64,000 nt of DNA from Comamonas sp009360615 (GCF_035784015.1 NZ_JALKOW010000004.1); one strand, 5' to 3'; shown: positions 15,292 to 26,874, counted from the first letter of the stretch. A program made the numbers and translations. Notes: generated by a model from the letters alone, not told the origin.

Positions 15292-16059
15292 ATGCAACCG
15301 AACCATGACCTGCTGACGGAGCGCCCTGCGCGCCAAGTCTCCCTCTCGGGAGCCTCCAATTTCCGCGATCTGGGCGGATATCGGGGCCTGGACGGCCGCC
15401 GCCTGCAATGGGGCAAGCTGTACCGTTCCGCGCATCTGGCGCATCTGACCCCGCAAGACCTGGACCAGCTGCAAAAACTGGGCATACAGCGCAGCGCAGA
15501 CTTTCGCGGCGAAGGCGAAAGCGCGCATCTCTCCTATGCCTGGCCTCTGATCGAGCGCCATGCCCTGGTGGTCGAGCCCACCGTGGTGCAGCGCGCCCAG
15601 TCCATGATGGAGCAGGGCCGCCATCTCAGCAGCCGCGATACCGAGGAGCTGATGCATGACACCTACCGCAGCTTTGTGAACGTGTATGGCAATCGCTTTG
15701 CGCAGTTCCTCGCGCTGCTGCAGCTCAGCGATGCGCCGCTGGTCTTTCACTGCACGGCCGGCAAGGACCGCACGGGCTGGGCCGCAGCCCTGCTGCTGAC
15801 GGCCCTGGGCGTGGACGAGGAGCAGATCATGGAAGACTACCTGCTGACCAACCGGTACTTTGTACGCCCGACCCAGATGTACGGCCAGCTCTCCGAAGAG
15901 GCACTGGATGCACTGTGGCGCGTGCAGCCTTCCTATCTGATGGCCTCGATCGATGCGGTGCGCACCCAGCATGGCAGCGTGGACCGCTATCTGAGCCAGG
16001 TGCTGGGTGTGGATGGCACAGCGCGCGAGCGGCTGGCCGGGCTGTACCTGGAGGCCTGA
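15292..16059 (+). CDS. Tyrosine-protein-phosphatase-like (Y_phosphatase3) protein
   Basis: A 255-residue cytoplasmic protein of the dual-specificity/tyrosine phosphatase superfamily. The Cys-based P-loop is HCTAGKDRTG with nucleophile C154 and R160. The N-terminal SGASNFRDLGGY and GKLYRSAHLAHLT are typical of the bacterial family that includes Mycobacterium PtpB and lipid phosphatases. The start at 15292 has AAGGA five bases upstream; an ATG 36 bp earlier has no such element. It stands alone on its strand. The substrate, phosphotyrosine protein or phosphoinositide-like, is unknown. Confidence 0.9.
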   Translation: MQPNHDLLTERPARQVSLSGASNFRDLGGYRGLDGRRLQWGKLYRSAHLAHLTPQDLDQLQKLGIQRSADFRGEGESAHLSYAWPLIERHALVVEPTVVQRAQSMMEQGRHLSSRDTEELMHDTYRSFVNVYGNRFAQFLALLQLSDAPLVFHCTAGKDRTGWAAALLLTALGVDEEQIMEDYLLTNRYFVRPTQMYGQLSEEALDALWRVQPSYLMASIDAVRTQHGSVDRYLSQVLGVDGTARERLAGLYLEA

Positions 16060-16195
16060 TCAACTTTGATAGCTTCAAAGGCTTTCCTGGATTAGGTTAA
16101 ACCCCTTTTCAGGCATAACAAGCTGTTACGGCAGGGTATCTCCGGCCCGCTACCATGGGCCATGGTCCGTAATGGATGCGGACAAGGAAATGCAG

Positions 16196-16345
16196 ATGCG
16201 CAAATGGCTCTCCCTGGCCGCAGCCGCCGCCACGCTGGCGCTGACGGCCTGCTCCGGCACCATGCCGGCCTCCTCCAGCTCCAGCGGCTCCGGTGGCGTG
16301 GAAATCTTCGGCACCGTGGACGCAGGCGTCAGCCGTACCTGGTAA
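16196..16345 (+). CDS. Small lipoprotein, 49 residues
   Basis: A short reading frame with a textbook lipoprotein leader: MRKWLSLAAAAATLALTAC, lipobox LTAC with Cys 19. The mature peptide is about 31 residues, a Ser/Gly-rich spacer followed by VEIFGTVDAGVSRTW. The ATG at 16196 has AAGGA at good spacing; another ATG two codons earlier is too close to it. It is followed at once by a strong terminator, which supports a real transcription unit. The last 13 residues resemble the first beta-strand of Gram-negative porins (YGxxDAGV); the meaning is open. Function unknown. Confidence 0.75.
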   Translation: MRKWLSLAAAAATLALTACSGTMPASSSSSGSGGVEIFGTVDAGVSRTW

Positions 16346-16363
16346 ACCCGCCGCCAGGCACGC

Positions 16364-16399
16364 AAAAGCCCGCCGTGCTTGCTGCACCGGCGGGCTTTT
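16364..16399. terminator. Bidirectional terminator between small lipoprotein and maeB
   Basis: AAAAGCCCGCCG pairs perfectly with CGGCGGGCTTTT over 12 bp, with an 11-12-base loop and A/T tails on both sides. It serves the converging lipoprotein and maeB genes. Confidence 0.9.
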
Positions 16400-16414
16400 G
16401 TTTGTGCCGCGCGA

Positions 16415-18724
<2,310 letters not shown>

Positions 18725-19005
18725 CAGCGGTCTCCAGCTCGCAAAGTAAGTCATCCGCAGTAAGGACTCTCTATGGGCACATGACCCGGTCCCTGTGCTC
18801 TTGCGGACGATGAAATCGGATTTTGGATTGTAGGCCGAGCGCTATCAAAAAAAGAGGGGTTGCAGCTCGGCGTTTAAGGTCAAACAGCCATGACTGTTCA
18901 ATAACGATGCAAACGAAATCATAGCATTATGCAAATAATGCATAGAACACAGAGATATGATTCTTGCTGACCTTTGTTTGCCCGCCTCTCTGAAAGCTCC
19001 TGCCC

Positions 19006-20433
19006 ATGCTGCCCCGCCACAATGACCCGATTGCCGCCATCGCCACCGCCCCCGGGCGCGGAGCCGTTGGCATTGTGCGAGTCTCCGGCAAAGGTCTTGC
19101 GGCCCTGGTGCAAACGCTTTGCGGCAAGGCGCTGAAACCGCGCGAAGCGACTTATCTGCCCTTCAGGGATGCGCACGGCTCGCCCATAGACCATGGCCTG
19201 GCGATCTACTTCCCCGGCCCGCACAGCTATACGGGCGAGGATGTGCTGGAGCTGCAGGCCCATGGCGGACCCGTGGTGCTGCAGCTGCTGCTGGCGCGCT
19301 GCCTGGAAGCGGCCCAGAGCGGCAGCCAGGACGGCAAGCCGGTGCTGGCAGGGCTGCGTCTGGCCCAGCCGGGGGAGTTCACGGAGCGCGCGTTTCTCAA
19401 CGACAAGATCGACCTGGCCCAGGCCGAGGCAATTGCCGACCTCATCGATGCCAGCACCGAAGCCGCCGCGCGCAGTGCCAGCCGTTCGCTGTCTGGCGCG
19501 TTCTCGCAGGAAATCCATGTGCTGCGCGACGCCCTGGTGCATCTGCGCATGCTGGTGGAAGCCACGCTGGACTTCCCGGAGGAAGAAATCGACTTTCTGC
19601 AGAAGGCCGATGCCTTTGGCCAACTCGAGCGCCTACGCGCCCAGGTCGCTGCCGTGCTGGCACGCGCCCATCAGGGCGCGCTGTTGCGCGAAGGCATCAA
19701 GGTGGTGATTGCCGGTCAGCCCAATGCGGGCAAAAGCTCGCTGCTCAACGCACTGGCGGGGGCCGAGCTGGCCATCGTCACCCCGATTGCCGGAACCACG
19801 CGTGACAAGGTGCAGCAGACGATTCAGATCGAGGGCGTGCCCCTGCATGTGATCGACACCGCAGGCCTGCGTGACAGCGATGACGAGGTGGAACGCATCG
19901 GCATTGCGCGTGCCTGGGACGAGATTGCAGCGGCCGATGCCGTGCTCTTTCTGCACGATCTGACCCGCGTGGAGCAGGCCGACTATGCGGCGGCCGATGC
20001 CGATATCGCCCGCACTCTGCAGGACAGGCTGCCCGCTCAGGTGCCGGTCATCCATGTCTGGAACAAGACCGATATGGCTGCTGCCGACGTACAGAGCCGT
20101 CACACCGCCCAGCTGAATGCGCAGCAGATCGCCTTGTCAGCGCGTACCGGCGACGGCCTGGACGCGCTACGCAAGCGACTGCTGGAAGTGGCGGGCTGGC
20201 AATCCGCGCCCGAAGGCCTGTACCTGGCCCGCGCCCGCCATGTGGAGGCCCTGCAGGCCGTGGATGCCCACCTGGAGATGGCTGACGCGCAGCTGGCGGC
20301 GCAATCCGCCCATCTGGATCTGCTGGCCGAGGAGCTGCGCCTGGCCCAGCTTTCGCTGAACTCGATCACCGGCGAATTCAGCTCCGACGACCTGCTGGGG
20401 GTGATCTTCTCCAGCTTCTGCATCGGCAAGTAA
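19006..20433 (+). CDS. mnmE: tRNA modification GTPase
   Basis: With MnmG it forms the complex that builds the 5-carboxymethylaminomethyl group on U34 of certain tRNAs. The 475-residue protein has the N-terminal folate-binding domain (IAAIATAPGRGAVGIVRVSG), a central helical domain, an inserted G domain with the P-loop GQPNAGKSSLLN at about residue 237, GTTRD, DTAGLRD and NKTD, and the invariant C-terminal CIGK. It usually follows yidC on the same strand; here it converges on yidC, separated by a strong terminator. Otherwise complete and typical. Confidence 0.97.
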   Translation: MLPRHNDPIAAIATAPGRGAVGIVRVSGKGLAALVQTLCGKALKPREATYLPFRDAHGSPIDHGLAIYFPGPHSYTGEDVLELQAHGGPVVLQLLLARCLEAAQSGSQDGKPVLAGLRLAQPGEFTERAFLNDKIDLAQAEAIADLIDASTEAAARSASRSLSGAFSQEIHVLRDALVHLRMLVEATLDFPEEEIDFLQKADAFGQLERLRAQVAAVLARAHQGALLREGIKVVIAGQPNAGKSSLLNALAGAELAIVTPIAGTTRDKVQQTIQIEGVPLHVIDTAGLRDSDDEVERIGIARAWDEIAAADAVLFLHDLTRVEQADYAAADADIARTLQDRLPAQVPVIHVWNKTDMAAADVQSRHTAQLNAQQIALSARTGDGLDALRKRLLEVAGWQSAPEGLYLARARHVEALQAVDAHLEMADAQLAAQSAHLDLLAEELRLAQLSLNSITGEFSSDDLLGVIFSSFCIGK

Positions 20434-20474
20434 GGTCGCAGGCCGGACCGCCGCCTTGTTCGAGCGGGCATGAA

Positions 20475-20502
20475 AAAACGCCACCTTTTCAGGTGGCGTT
20501 TT
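20475..20502. terminator. Bidirectional terminator between mnmE and yidC
   Basis: AAAACGCCACCT, loop TTTC and AGGTGGCGTTTT form a perfect 12-bp stem with A and T tails, ideally placed to stop both convergent transcripts. Confidence 0.93.
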
Positions 20503-20522
20503 GGTTGGCGCTGGCGCCGTGC

Positions 20523-22235
20523 TTACTTGCCTTCGGCAGCCTTGCCGAACTTGGGCAGGTTGAACTGAGGCGGCACGCCCATGCGCTTGTTGATGATCCA
20601 CTGCTGAGCGATCGACAGAATGTTGTTCGTCAGCCAGTACAGCACCAGACCCGAGGGGAAGAAGAAGAACATCACGCTGAACATCAGCGGCATGATCCAC
20701 ATCATCTTGGCCTGCATGGGGTCAGGAGGAGCGGGGTTCAGTGCGGTCTGCAGCAGCGAGGACAGCGTCATCAGCAGCGGCAGGATGAAGAAGGGATCCG
20801 GCACCGAAAGGTCGTGAATCCAGCCGATCCAGGGCGCGTTGCGAATTTCCACGCTGGACTGCAGCACCCAGTACAAAGCCATGAAGACAGGGATCTGGAT
20901 GATGATGGGCAGGCAGCCACCCATGGGGTTGACCTTCTCCTCCCGGTAGATGCGCATCATCTCCTGCTGCATCTGCTGGGGCTTGTCCTTCAGACGCTCG
21001 CGCATTTCCTGAATGCGGGGGTTGATGGCCTTCATCTTGGCCATCGAGGAGTAGGCCTTGGCGTTGAGCCAGTAGAAGGCGATCTTCAGCAGCACCACCA
21101 GGGCCACGATGGACCAGCCCCAGTTGCCGATGAACTGGTGCAGCTCGGACAGCAGCCAGTACAGCGGCTTGGCCAGAATCGTCAGCCAGCCATAGTCCTT
21201 GACCAGTTCCAGACCGGGCGAGAGCTTCTCCAGCATGGGCTCGATCTGAGGGCCGGAGAACAGACGCGAGCTCACGGTCTTGGTCTGGCCGGGCTCCACC
21301 GTGCCCACGGGCGTGATCATGCCCACGGCATACAGGTTGTCACCCACCTTGCGCACGAAGTTGTCGCGCTGGATGCCGTCGGCCAGCAGCCAGGCGCTGG
21401 CGAAGTAATGCTGCACCATGGCCACGAAGCCATTGGGGGAAGCCTTGTCGACCTCGGCCTTGCCGCTTTCGATGTCCTTGAACTCGACCTTGTGGTATTT
21501 CTTGGCGTCGGTGTAGACGGCAGGGCCGGTGAAGGTGGAGTAGAAGGTGGACTCATGCTCGGGCTTGTTGCCGTCGCGCACCAGCTGCATGTACAGCTGG
21601 GGATTCACGGCGGTCGAACCGGTGTTGACCACATCGTGCTGCACATCGACCGCATAGGAGCCGCGCTTGAGCGTGAAGGTCTTGACCAGCTTCACGCCCC
21701 CCTGGTCGGCGGACTCGAAGCGCACCTGCACGCTGTCCTGGCCGTCCTTGAGCTCACGCTCGCCGGGCATCACGGTCATGGGAGTCTTGTGCGTGGGGAA
21801 GTTGCCGCCGATCAGGCCGGTCTGTCCCAGGTAGACGCGCTTGGCGTTTTGCTCGAACACCTGCATGAGCTTCTTGTCATCCACGGTGTCGGAGTACTTG
21901 AGCAGCTCGGAAGCTTTTAGCGTGCCGCCTTCGCTGTCGAAGGTCAGACGCATCACATCGCTGCCCACGGTCACGTCCTGACGGGGAGTGGCCGCAGTTG
22001 CAGGCTGGGCTGCAGCACTGGCAGCACCGGGCACATCACCGGCAGACGCGGCCGCGGCGGGCTGGGGCACGCTGACGTCAGCAGGCTTTGCGTCGGCCGC
22101 AGCCGGCGCACTGACCGTCTGCGGCGATGGGAAGAAGGTGGGCTTTTTGCCGTTATGGATTTGCCACTTGTCCCAGAGCAAAACCATGGAAAAGCCAAAT
22201 ATCACCCACAGTATGGTGCGGCGAATATCGTTCAT
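20523..22235 (-). CDS. yidC: Membrane protein insertase YidC
   Basis: A 570-residue inner-membrane insertase that works with or without SecYEG. The N-terminal signal anchor (ILWVIFGFSMVLLWDKW) is followed by an Ala/Pro-rich segment and the large periplasmic P1 domain (about residues 70-350). The conserved five-helix core follows, including GWSIVALVVLLKIAFYWLN, MGGCLPIIIQIPVFMALYWV and the C-terminal WLTNNILSIAQQWIINK. It overlaps yidD by 4 bases (ATGA) and ends the rpmH-rnpA-yidD-yidC operon. Confidence 0.97.
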   Translation of the reverse strand: MNDIRRTILWVIFGFSMVLLWDKWQIHNGKKPTFFPSPQTVSAPAAADAKPADVSVPQPAAAASAGDVPGAASAAAQPATAATPRQDVTVGSDVMRLTFDSEGGTLKASELLKYSDTVDDKKLMQVFEQNAKRVYLGQTGLIGGNFPTHKTPMTVMPGERELKDGQDSVQVRFESADQGGVKLVKTFTLKRGSYAVDVQHDVVNTGSTAVNPQLYMQLVRDGNKPEHESTFYSTFTGPAVYTDAKKYHKVEFKDIESGKAEVDKASPNGFVAMVQHYFASAWLLADGIQRDNFVRKVGDNLYAVGMITPVGTVEPGQTKTVSSRLFSGPQIEPMLEKLSPGLELVKDYGWLTILAKPLYWLLSELHQFIGNWGWSIVALVVLLKIAFYWLNAKAYSSMAKMKAINPRIQEMRERLKDKPQQMQQEMMRIYREEKVNPMGGCLPIIIQIPVFMALYWVLQSSVEIRNAPWIGWIHDLSVPDPFFILPLLMTLSSLLQTALNPAPPDPMQAKMMWIMPLMFSVMFFFFPSGLVLYWLTNNILSIAQQWIINKRMGVPPQFNLPKFGKAAEGK

Positions 22236-22531
22236 GAAGACTTCTTAGGTGAGGAAGGTTGGGTGGTCGCGGAAGAGTCCGAGGCATTGTCCAGAAAGGA
22301 AAACAGCCTGGGCTTTTGCTGTGGCACGGGATCATGCCCTCCGTCACACCACGGATGACAGCGCGCCAGCCGGCGCACCGTCAGATAAGAGCCTACCGCA
22401 GCGCCGTGTTGTTCCAGCGCTTGAAGGGAATAGGCCGAGCAGGTCGGCTCGAAGCGGCAGGCCGACCCCAGCCAGGGACTGAGCAGCAGCCTGTAGCCAC
22501 GCACGACAGCCATGAGCAGTCGCTGCATCAT
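22232..22531 (-). CDS. yidD: Membrane protein insertion efficiency factor YidD
   Basis: A small 99-residue membrane-associated protein that assists YidC. The conserved core is GYRLLLSPWLGSACRFEPTC with the further motifs CSAYSLQALEQHG and RLARCHPW. Its ATG overlaps the TGA of rnpA, and its own stop overlaps the start of yidC, so the three genes are translationally coupled. A Ser-rich tail (about 25 residues) extends beyond the conserved part. Confidence 0.93.
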   Translation of the reverse strand: MMQRLLMAVVRGYRLLLSPWLGSACRFEPTCSAYSLQALEQHGAAVGSYLTVRRLARCHPWCDGGHDPVPQQKPRLFSFLDNASDSSATTQPSSPKKSS

Positions 22532-23085
22532 GACTGGTTCTCCGGCTGATTTGCTATTGAATCAGTAGCTTCTTGCGCTTTTCCATCAGAGGCTTGAGAC
22601 GCATCAGTCTGACATTCCCCCTGCGTCGCTGCGGCCTGGCGGGCCTGCATCAGGCGGCGCGCGCCGGTCGCAAAAAGCTGTTGCAGTTCCTTGCGGACCG
22701 CCGCCTTGAGCTGGTCCGACGTTGCACTGACGAATTGCTTACGGTCAAACCCCGAGCGCAGGCGCACCACATAGGAAGCACACAGCAGGGCGTCCTCATA
22801 ATCCGAGGACACCGCATAGATCTGGCGCTTGATGGTGTGGCGCGTGACCGAGCGGCGTGCCCAGCGCTTGGGCACCATGGCCCCCAGCCAGGCCTGCCTG
22901 CGCACGGCACCAACGCCAAACAGGGCCTGCGGATCACTCGATCCGGGCCCTGTCCTGGGGTTGGCAACCCTGTCGGCAACCTCGGCCACCAGCTCCATGC
23001 GGTGCAGGGCGAAGTGCGGGGTACGGGCAATCGTGCCCGCAGACATGGTGGCCTGGAATTGCGGACGCGTTTTCAGCCTTTGCAT
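22528..23085 (-). CDS. rnpA: Ribonuclease P protein component
   Basis: The protein subunit of RNase P, which trims the 5' leader of precursor tRNAs. It starts MQRLKTRPQF, and the RNA-binding signature is RRSVTRHTIKRQIYAV. At 185 residues it is well above the usual 110-130: there is an insertion around residues 40-60 (VANPRTGPGSSDPQALFG) and a polar Gln/Ala/Ser/Asp-rich tail of about 40 residues. The tail's role is unknown. It lies 64 bp after rpmH and overlaps yidD by 4 bases. Confidence 0.93.
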   Translation of the reverse strand: MQRLKTRPQFQATMSAGTIARTPHFALHRMELVAEVADRVANPRTGPGSSDPQALFGVGAVRRQAWLGAMVPKRWARRSVTRHTIKRQIYAVSSDYEDALLCASYVVRLRSGFDRKQFVSATSDQLKAAVRKELQQLFATGARRLMQARQAAATQGECQTDASQASDGKAQEATDSIANQPENQS

Positions 23086-23149
23086 AGGAGAGCCTCCGTT
23101 CAGAGGCTTTCAGCGCAGCGAAGGAGCAGACCGCTAGCCAACGCCGGCC

Positions 23150-23284
23150 TTAGACGGCCAGACGCTTGCGGCCCTTGGCGCGACGTGCGTTGATCACGGC
23201 ACGGCCACCCTTGGTCTTCATGCGGACCAGGAAACCGTGGGTACGGGCGCGGCGGATCTTGGAAGGTTGGTAAGTACGTTTCAT
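23150..23284 (-). CDS. rpmH: 50S ribosomal protein L34
   Basis: A 44-residue ribosomal protein, MKRTYQPSKIRRARTHGF at the N-terminus and ending KGRKRLAV, full length for the family. It heads the rpmH-rnpA-yidD-yidC operon, in the conserved position divergent from dnaA. The AAGGAACC just upstream of the start gives a good ribosome-binding site. Confidence 0.97.
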   Translation of the reverse strand: MKRTYQPSKIRRARTHGFLVRMKTKGGRAVINARRAKGRKRLAV

Positions 23285-23801
23285 GTTGGTTCCTTGAGAA
23301 GGTTCAGTATTTGCGTCGGCAAGGCGCCATGTCTGCGCCCGACCATTCCGGTTTTGCGCCGCACACTGTCACCGCCAAACCCGATATTTTTTCACATGCC
23401 GAGCATGTCATCGGATCCGAGGGCAACAAACGGAACAAAGCACCCGCCACAGTGCCCAGGAACATGCCTGCATGTTCTAAAGGCAGCGGGGCGCGCGCGC
23501 ACAAAAAAGGCGCCCGGCTCATATCACCCTGAACACATTCAGGGAAACCGGGGATTATCACAGCGTTGCGCCTTTGATGCAATGACCCTTGAATTTGCTA
23601 TGGACTCATGGGGTATCCCGTCAAGCCTGCGCAGAGGCCGGAGATTCTTTACAAACCGCAGGTGGCCTAATCTATTAGGATGTGCAGCCTATTACGCACC
23701 GGAGTCGGGGACAGCCTTCTGATATTTTGTGGATAACTTCCGCAAAAGCTACAATACCAACCCCGCAACTGTTCCTCCTATCCACAATTAGACTTTCGAC
23801 A
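23285..23801. promoter_or_regulatory. rpmH-dnaA divergent promoter region with two DnaA boxes
   Basis: This gap of about 517 bp holds no gene. One perfect DnaA box (TGTGGATAA, 23728-23736) and one with a single mismatch (CTATCCACA, 23778-23786) lie within 75 bp of the dnaA start, suiting autoregulation of dnaA. In many bacteria the rpmH-dnaA gap is the chromosome origin. Here only these two boxes and no long AT-rich stretch are visible, so an origin role is possible but not strongly supported. Confidence 0.6.
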
Positions 23802-25208
23802 ATGACAGAGGAACCAACCAATGATGCAGGCCAGGCCCTGTGGCAGGTCTGCGTTGAGCAACTGGGTCAGGAGCTGCCGGAGCAGCAATTCAACACCTGG
23901 ATCAAGCCGCTGACGGCACTCGTTGCAGAAGATTTTTCCAAGGTCACCGTTTATGTGGCCAACCGCTTCAAGCTGGACTGGATCCGTGCCCAGTATGCGG
24001 GCCGCATCTCGGCCATGCTGGAGTCGCTCTACGGCCAGCCCGTCACCCTTGAGTTAGCACTTGCTCAGCGCGAAAGCGTTGTTCGAACTTATGTGCGTCC
24101 GCCTTCGGCGACGCAGCAGACAGCGGCGCAGACGCTCAATGTCGCCGTGCCCACCGTCACCAGCGAAGAGGCCAGTGCGCCGGTTTTCCGCACCCGCCTG
24201 AACCCGGCCCTCACCTTCGAGACCCTGGTCGAAGGTACGGCCAACCGCATGGCGCGCTCGGCCGCCATGCATGTGGCAGGCTCGCCCGGTCATCTCTACA
24301 ACCCGCTGTTCATCTACGGCGGCGTAGGCCTCGGCAAGACCCACCTGGTGCATGCTGTGGGTAACCAGCTGCTCAAGGACAAGCCCGACGCCAAGATTCT
24401 CTACATCCACGCCGAGCAGTTCGTGTCGGATGTGGTCAAGGCCTACCAGCGCCGCACCTTTGACGAGTTCAAGGAACGCTACCACTCCCTCGATCTGCTG
24501 CTGATCGACGATGTGCAGTTCTTCGCCAACAAGGACCGCACGCAGGAAGAATTCTTCAATGCCTTCGAGGCCCTGCTGGCCAAGAAAAGCCATATCGTGA
24601 TGACGTCCGACACCTATCCCAAGGGTCTGGCCAATATTCACGAGCGCCTGGTCTCGCGCTTCGACTCGGGCCTGACGGTGGCCATCGAGCCGCCCGAGCT
24701 GGAAATGCGCGTGGCGATTCTGATCAACAAGGCCCGCGCCGAGAACGCCGACATGCCCGAGGAAGTCGCCTTCTTCGTGGCCAAGAACGTGCGCTCCAAC
24801 GTGCGTGAACTCGAGGGCGCGCTGCGCAAGATCCTGGCCTATTCGCGCTTCAACCAGAAGGAAGTGTCGATCCAGCTGGCCCGCGAGGCGCTGCGCGATC
24901 TGCTCAGCATTCAGAACCGCCAGATCTCTGTGGAGAACATCCAGAAGACGGTGGCTGACTACTACAAGATCAAGGTGGCCGACATGTACAGCAAGAAGCG
25001 CCCGGCCAGCATTGCCCGGCCGCGCCAGATTGCCATGTACCTGGCCAAGGAGCTGACGCAGAAAAGCCTGCCCGAGATCGGCGAGCTGTTCGGCGGCCGC
25101 GACCACACCACCGTGCTGCACGCCGTACGCAAGATCGCGGGCGAGCGCCAGACCAACACCGAGTTGAACCAGCAGCTGCATGTGCTGGAACAAACGCTCA
25201 AGGGTTAA
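23802..25208 (+). CDS. dnaA: Chromosomal replication initiator DnaA
   Basis: A 468-residue AAA+ protein that binds DnaA boxes and opens the origin. Domain I starts MTEEPTNDAGQALWQ. The Walker A is GGVGLGKTHLVHA (about residue 173), the Walker B LLLIDDVQFF, and the DNA-binding domain ends with FGGRDHTTVLHAVRKI. The start at 23802 is preferred over an upstream ATG that would run through the promoter and DnaA boxes. The stop codon TAA touches the left end of a MITE-like element, which separates it from dnaN. Confidence 0.97.
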   Translation: MTEEPTNDAGQALWQVCVEQLGQELPEQQFNTWIKPLTALVAEDFSKVTVYVANRFKLDWIRAQYAGRISAMLESLYGQPVTLELALAQRESVVRTYVRPPSATQQTAAQTLNVAVPTVTSEEASAPVFRTRLNPALTFETLVEGTANRMARSAAMHVAGSPGHLYNPLFIYGGVGLGKTHLVHAVGNQLLKDKPDAKILYIHAEQFVSDVVKAYQRRTFDEFKERYHSLDLLLIDDVQFFANKDRTQEEFFNAFEALLAKKSHIVMTSDTYPKGLANIHERLVSRFDSGLTVAIEPPELEMRVAILINKARAENADMPEEVAFFVAKNVRSNVRELEGALRKILAYSRFNQKEVSIQLAREALRDLLSIQNRQISVENIQKTVADYYKIKVADMYSKKRPASIARPRQIAMYLAKELTQKSLPEIGELFGGRDHTTVLHAVRKIAGERQTNTELNQQLHVLEQTLKG

Positions 25209-25474
25209 GAGCGTGTTCACGATCTCCTCGCGCCGCGACAGTGACTTTGCGGGATGTGATGCAAGGAGCAATACCGCAGCAATAGCCGTGCTATTGCGAG
25301 GATTCGCAACGCCGCAGACCGCCCGCAAAGCCGCTGTCCCGAAGGGTTGGAGCGAAATCGGGCGATTTCTGCGTGCTGCCTCTTGCTTGCACACCGGTGC
25401 AAGCGTAGAGCCATCGCTTCGAACTCATTCCGATTGCGCTGCAACGCGGCTGCGCAGAGATCATGACCACGCTC
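25209..25474. mobile_element. MITE-like element with 18-bp terminal inverted repeats
   Basis: The left end GAGCGTGTTCACGATCTC and the reverse complement of the right end GAGCGTGGTCATGATCTC agree at 16 of 18 positions, and similarity continues inward (CGCGCCGCG against GCGCAGCCGCG). The 266-bp element holds no credible gene. It begins directly after the dnaA stop. No clear target duplication was found: TTA on the left, TGA on the right. It looks like a non-autonomous transposable element moved by a transposase encoded elsewhere. Confidence 0.65.
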
Positions 25475-25606
25475 TGAAAAACTCCCCCATGAATGTCACT
25501 CACACAGGGCAAAATGGGGAATTCACGCGGCATGAGGGAGCGTCCGCATCGCCCTGCGGGCGCCGCCGCGTCAAAACATATGCGCACTTAAATCACTGAG
25601 GTTGAC

Positions 25607-26728
25607 ATGATCGTCCTGAAAGCCACACAAGACAAAGTTCTCGCGGTCCTGCAATCGGTGGCCGGCATTGTCGAGCGCCGCCACACTCTGCCCATTCTGG
25701 CCAATGTGCTGATCAAGAAGACGGGCAATGCACTGCAGCTGACAACCAGCGATCTGGAAATCCAGATCCGCACCACGGCCGAGCTGGGCGGCGACGCCGG
25801 CGACTTCACCACCACCATCGGTGCCCGCAAGCTGATCGACATCCTGAAGACCATGCCCGGCGACCAGACCGTGAGCCTGGAGACGCAGCAGGCCAAGATG
25901 ATTCTCAAGGGCGGCAAGAGCCGCTTCACGCTGCAGACCCTGCCCGCCGAAGACTTCCCGCTGGTGCAGGAATCGGCCGCCTTCGGCCCTGCCTTCAGCG
26001 TGCCGCAGAAGGTGCTCAAGGATCTGCTGGGCCAGGTCTCCTTTGCCATGGCCGTGCAGGACATCCGCTACTACCTGAACGGCATCCTGTTCGTCGCCGA
26101 GGGCAACACCCTGAGCCTGGTGGCCACCGACGGCCACCGCCTGGCCTGGGCCAGCGCCACGCTGGATGTGGAAGTGCCCATCAAGCAGGAAGTGATCCTG
26201 CCGCGCAAGACCGTGCTGGAGCTGCAGCGCCTGCTGTCGGATGCCAGCGGCGAGAACCAGCCCGTCATCGAGATGCAGTTTGCCAACAACCAGGCCAAGT
26301 TCACCTTTGGCGGCATGGAGTTCGTGACCAAGCTGGTCGAAGGCAAGTTCCCCGACTACAACCGCGTCATCCCGCGCAACCACAGCAACAGCGTGACCCT
26401 GGGCCGCGCACCGCTGCTGGCATCGCTGCAGCGCACGGCCATCATGACCAGCGACAAGTTCAAGGGCGTGCGCCTGTCGGTCGAGCCCGGCACGCTGCGC
26501 GTGGCGTCCAACAACGCCGAGCAGGAAGAGGCGATGGACGAACTCGATATCGACTACGGTGGCGACACCATCGAGATCGGCTTCAACGTGACCTATCTGA
26601 TCGACGTGCTCACCAATATGAGCCAGGACATGGTCAGGATCGATCTGCAGGACGGCAACAGCTCGGCGCTGGTCACCATCCCCGAGAACGAAAGCTTCAA
26701 GTACGTCGTGATGCCGATGCGCATCTGA
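25607..26728 (+). CDS. dnaN: DNA polymerase III beta sliding clamp
   Basis: A 373-residue ring-clamp subunit that tethers the replicative polymerase to DNA. It begins MIVLKATQDKVLAVLQSV, includes RRHTLPILANVLI and ATDGHRLAWA, and ends in the conserved YVVMPMRI. It follows dnaA after about 400 bp, enlarged by the MITE-like element, so it probably has its own promoter in the last 130 bp (25475-25606). gyrB follows 146 bp later. Confidence 0.97.
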   Translation: MIVLKATQDKVLAVLQSVAGIVERRHTLPILANVLIKKTGNALQLTTSDLEIQIRTTAELGGDAGDFTTTIGARKLIDILKTMPGDQTVSLETQQAKMILKGGKSRFTLQTLPAEDFPLVQESAAFGPAFSVPQKVLKDLLGQVSFAMAVQDIRYYLNGILFVAEGNTLSLVATDGHRLAWASATLDVEVPIKQEVILPRKTVLELQRLLSDASGENQPVIEMQFANNQAKFTFGGMEFVTKLVEGKFPDYNRVIPRNHSNSVTLGRAPLLASLQRTAIMTSDKFKGVRLSVEPGTLRVASNNAEQEEAMDELDIDYGGDTIEIGFNVTYLIDVLTNMSQDMVRIDLQDGNSSALVTIPENESFKYVVMPMRI

Positions 26729-26874
26729 CTGCAACGAACGCCGCCAGCCATTTCATTGCCTGAAATCAGGAGCAGCTACCGCTCTTCCTGTATAGATTTC
26801 AGGCAAGTATTCATTCGAAAGTTATGCAGGGCAGGCGCCAAGAGCTCCTGACCTTGTAGCAGCAAGGTAATTTC

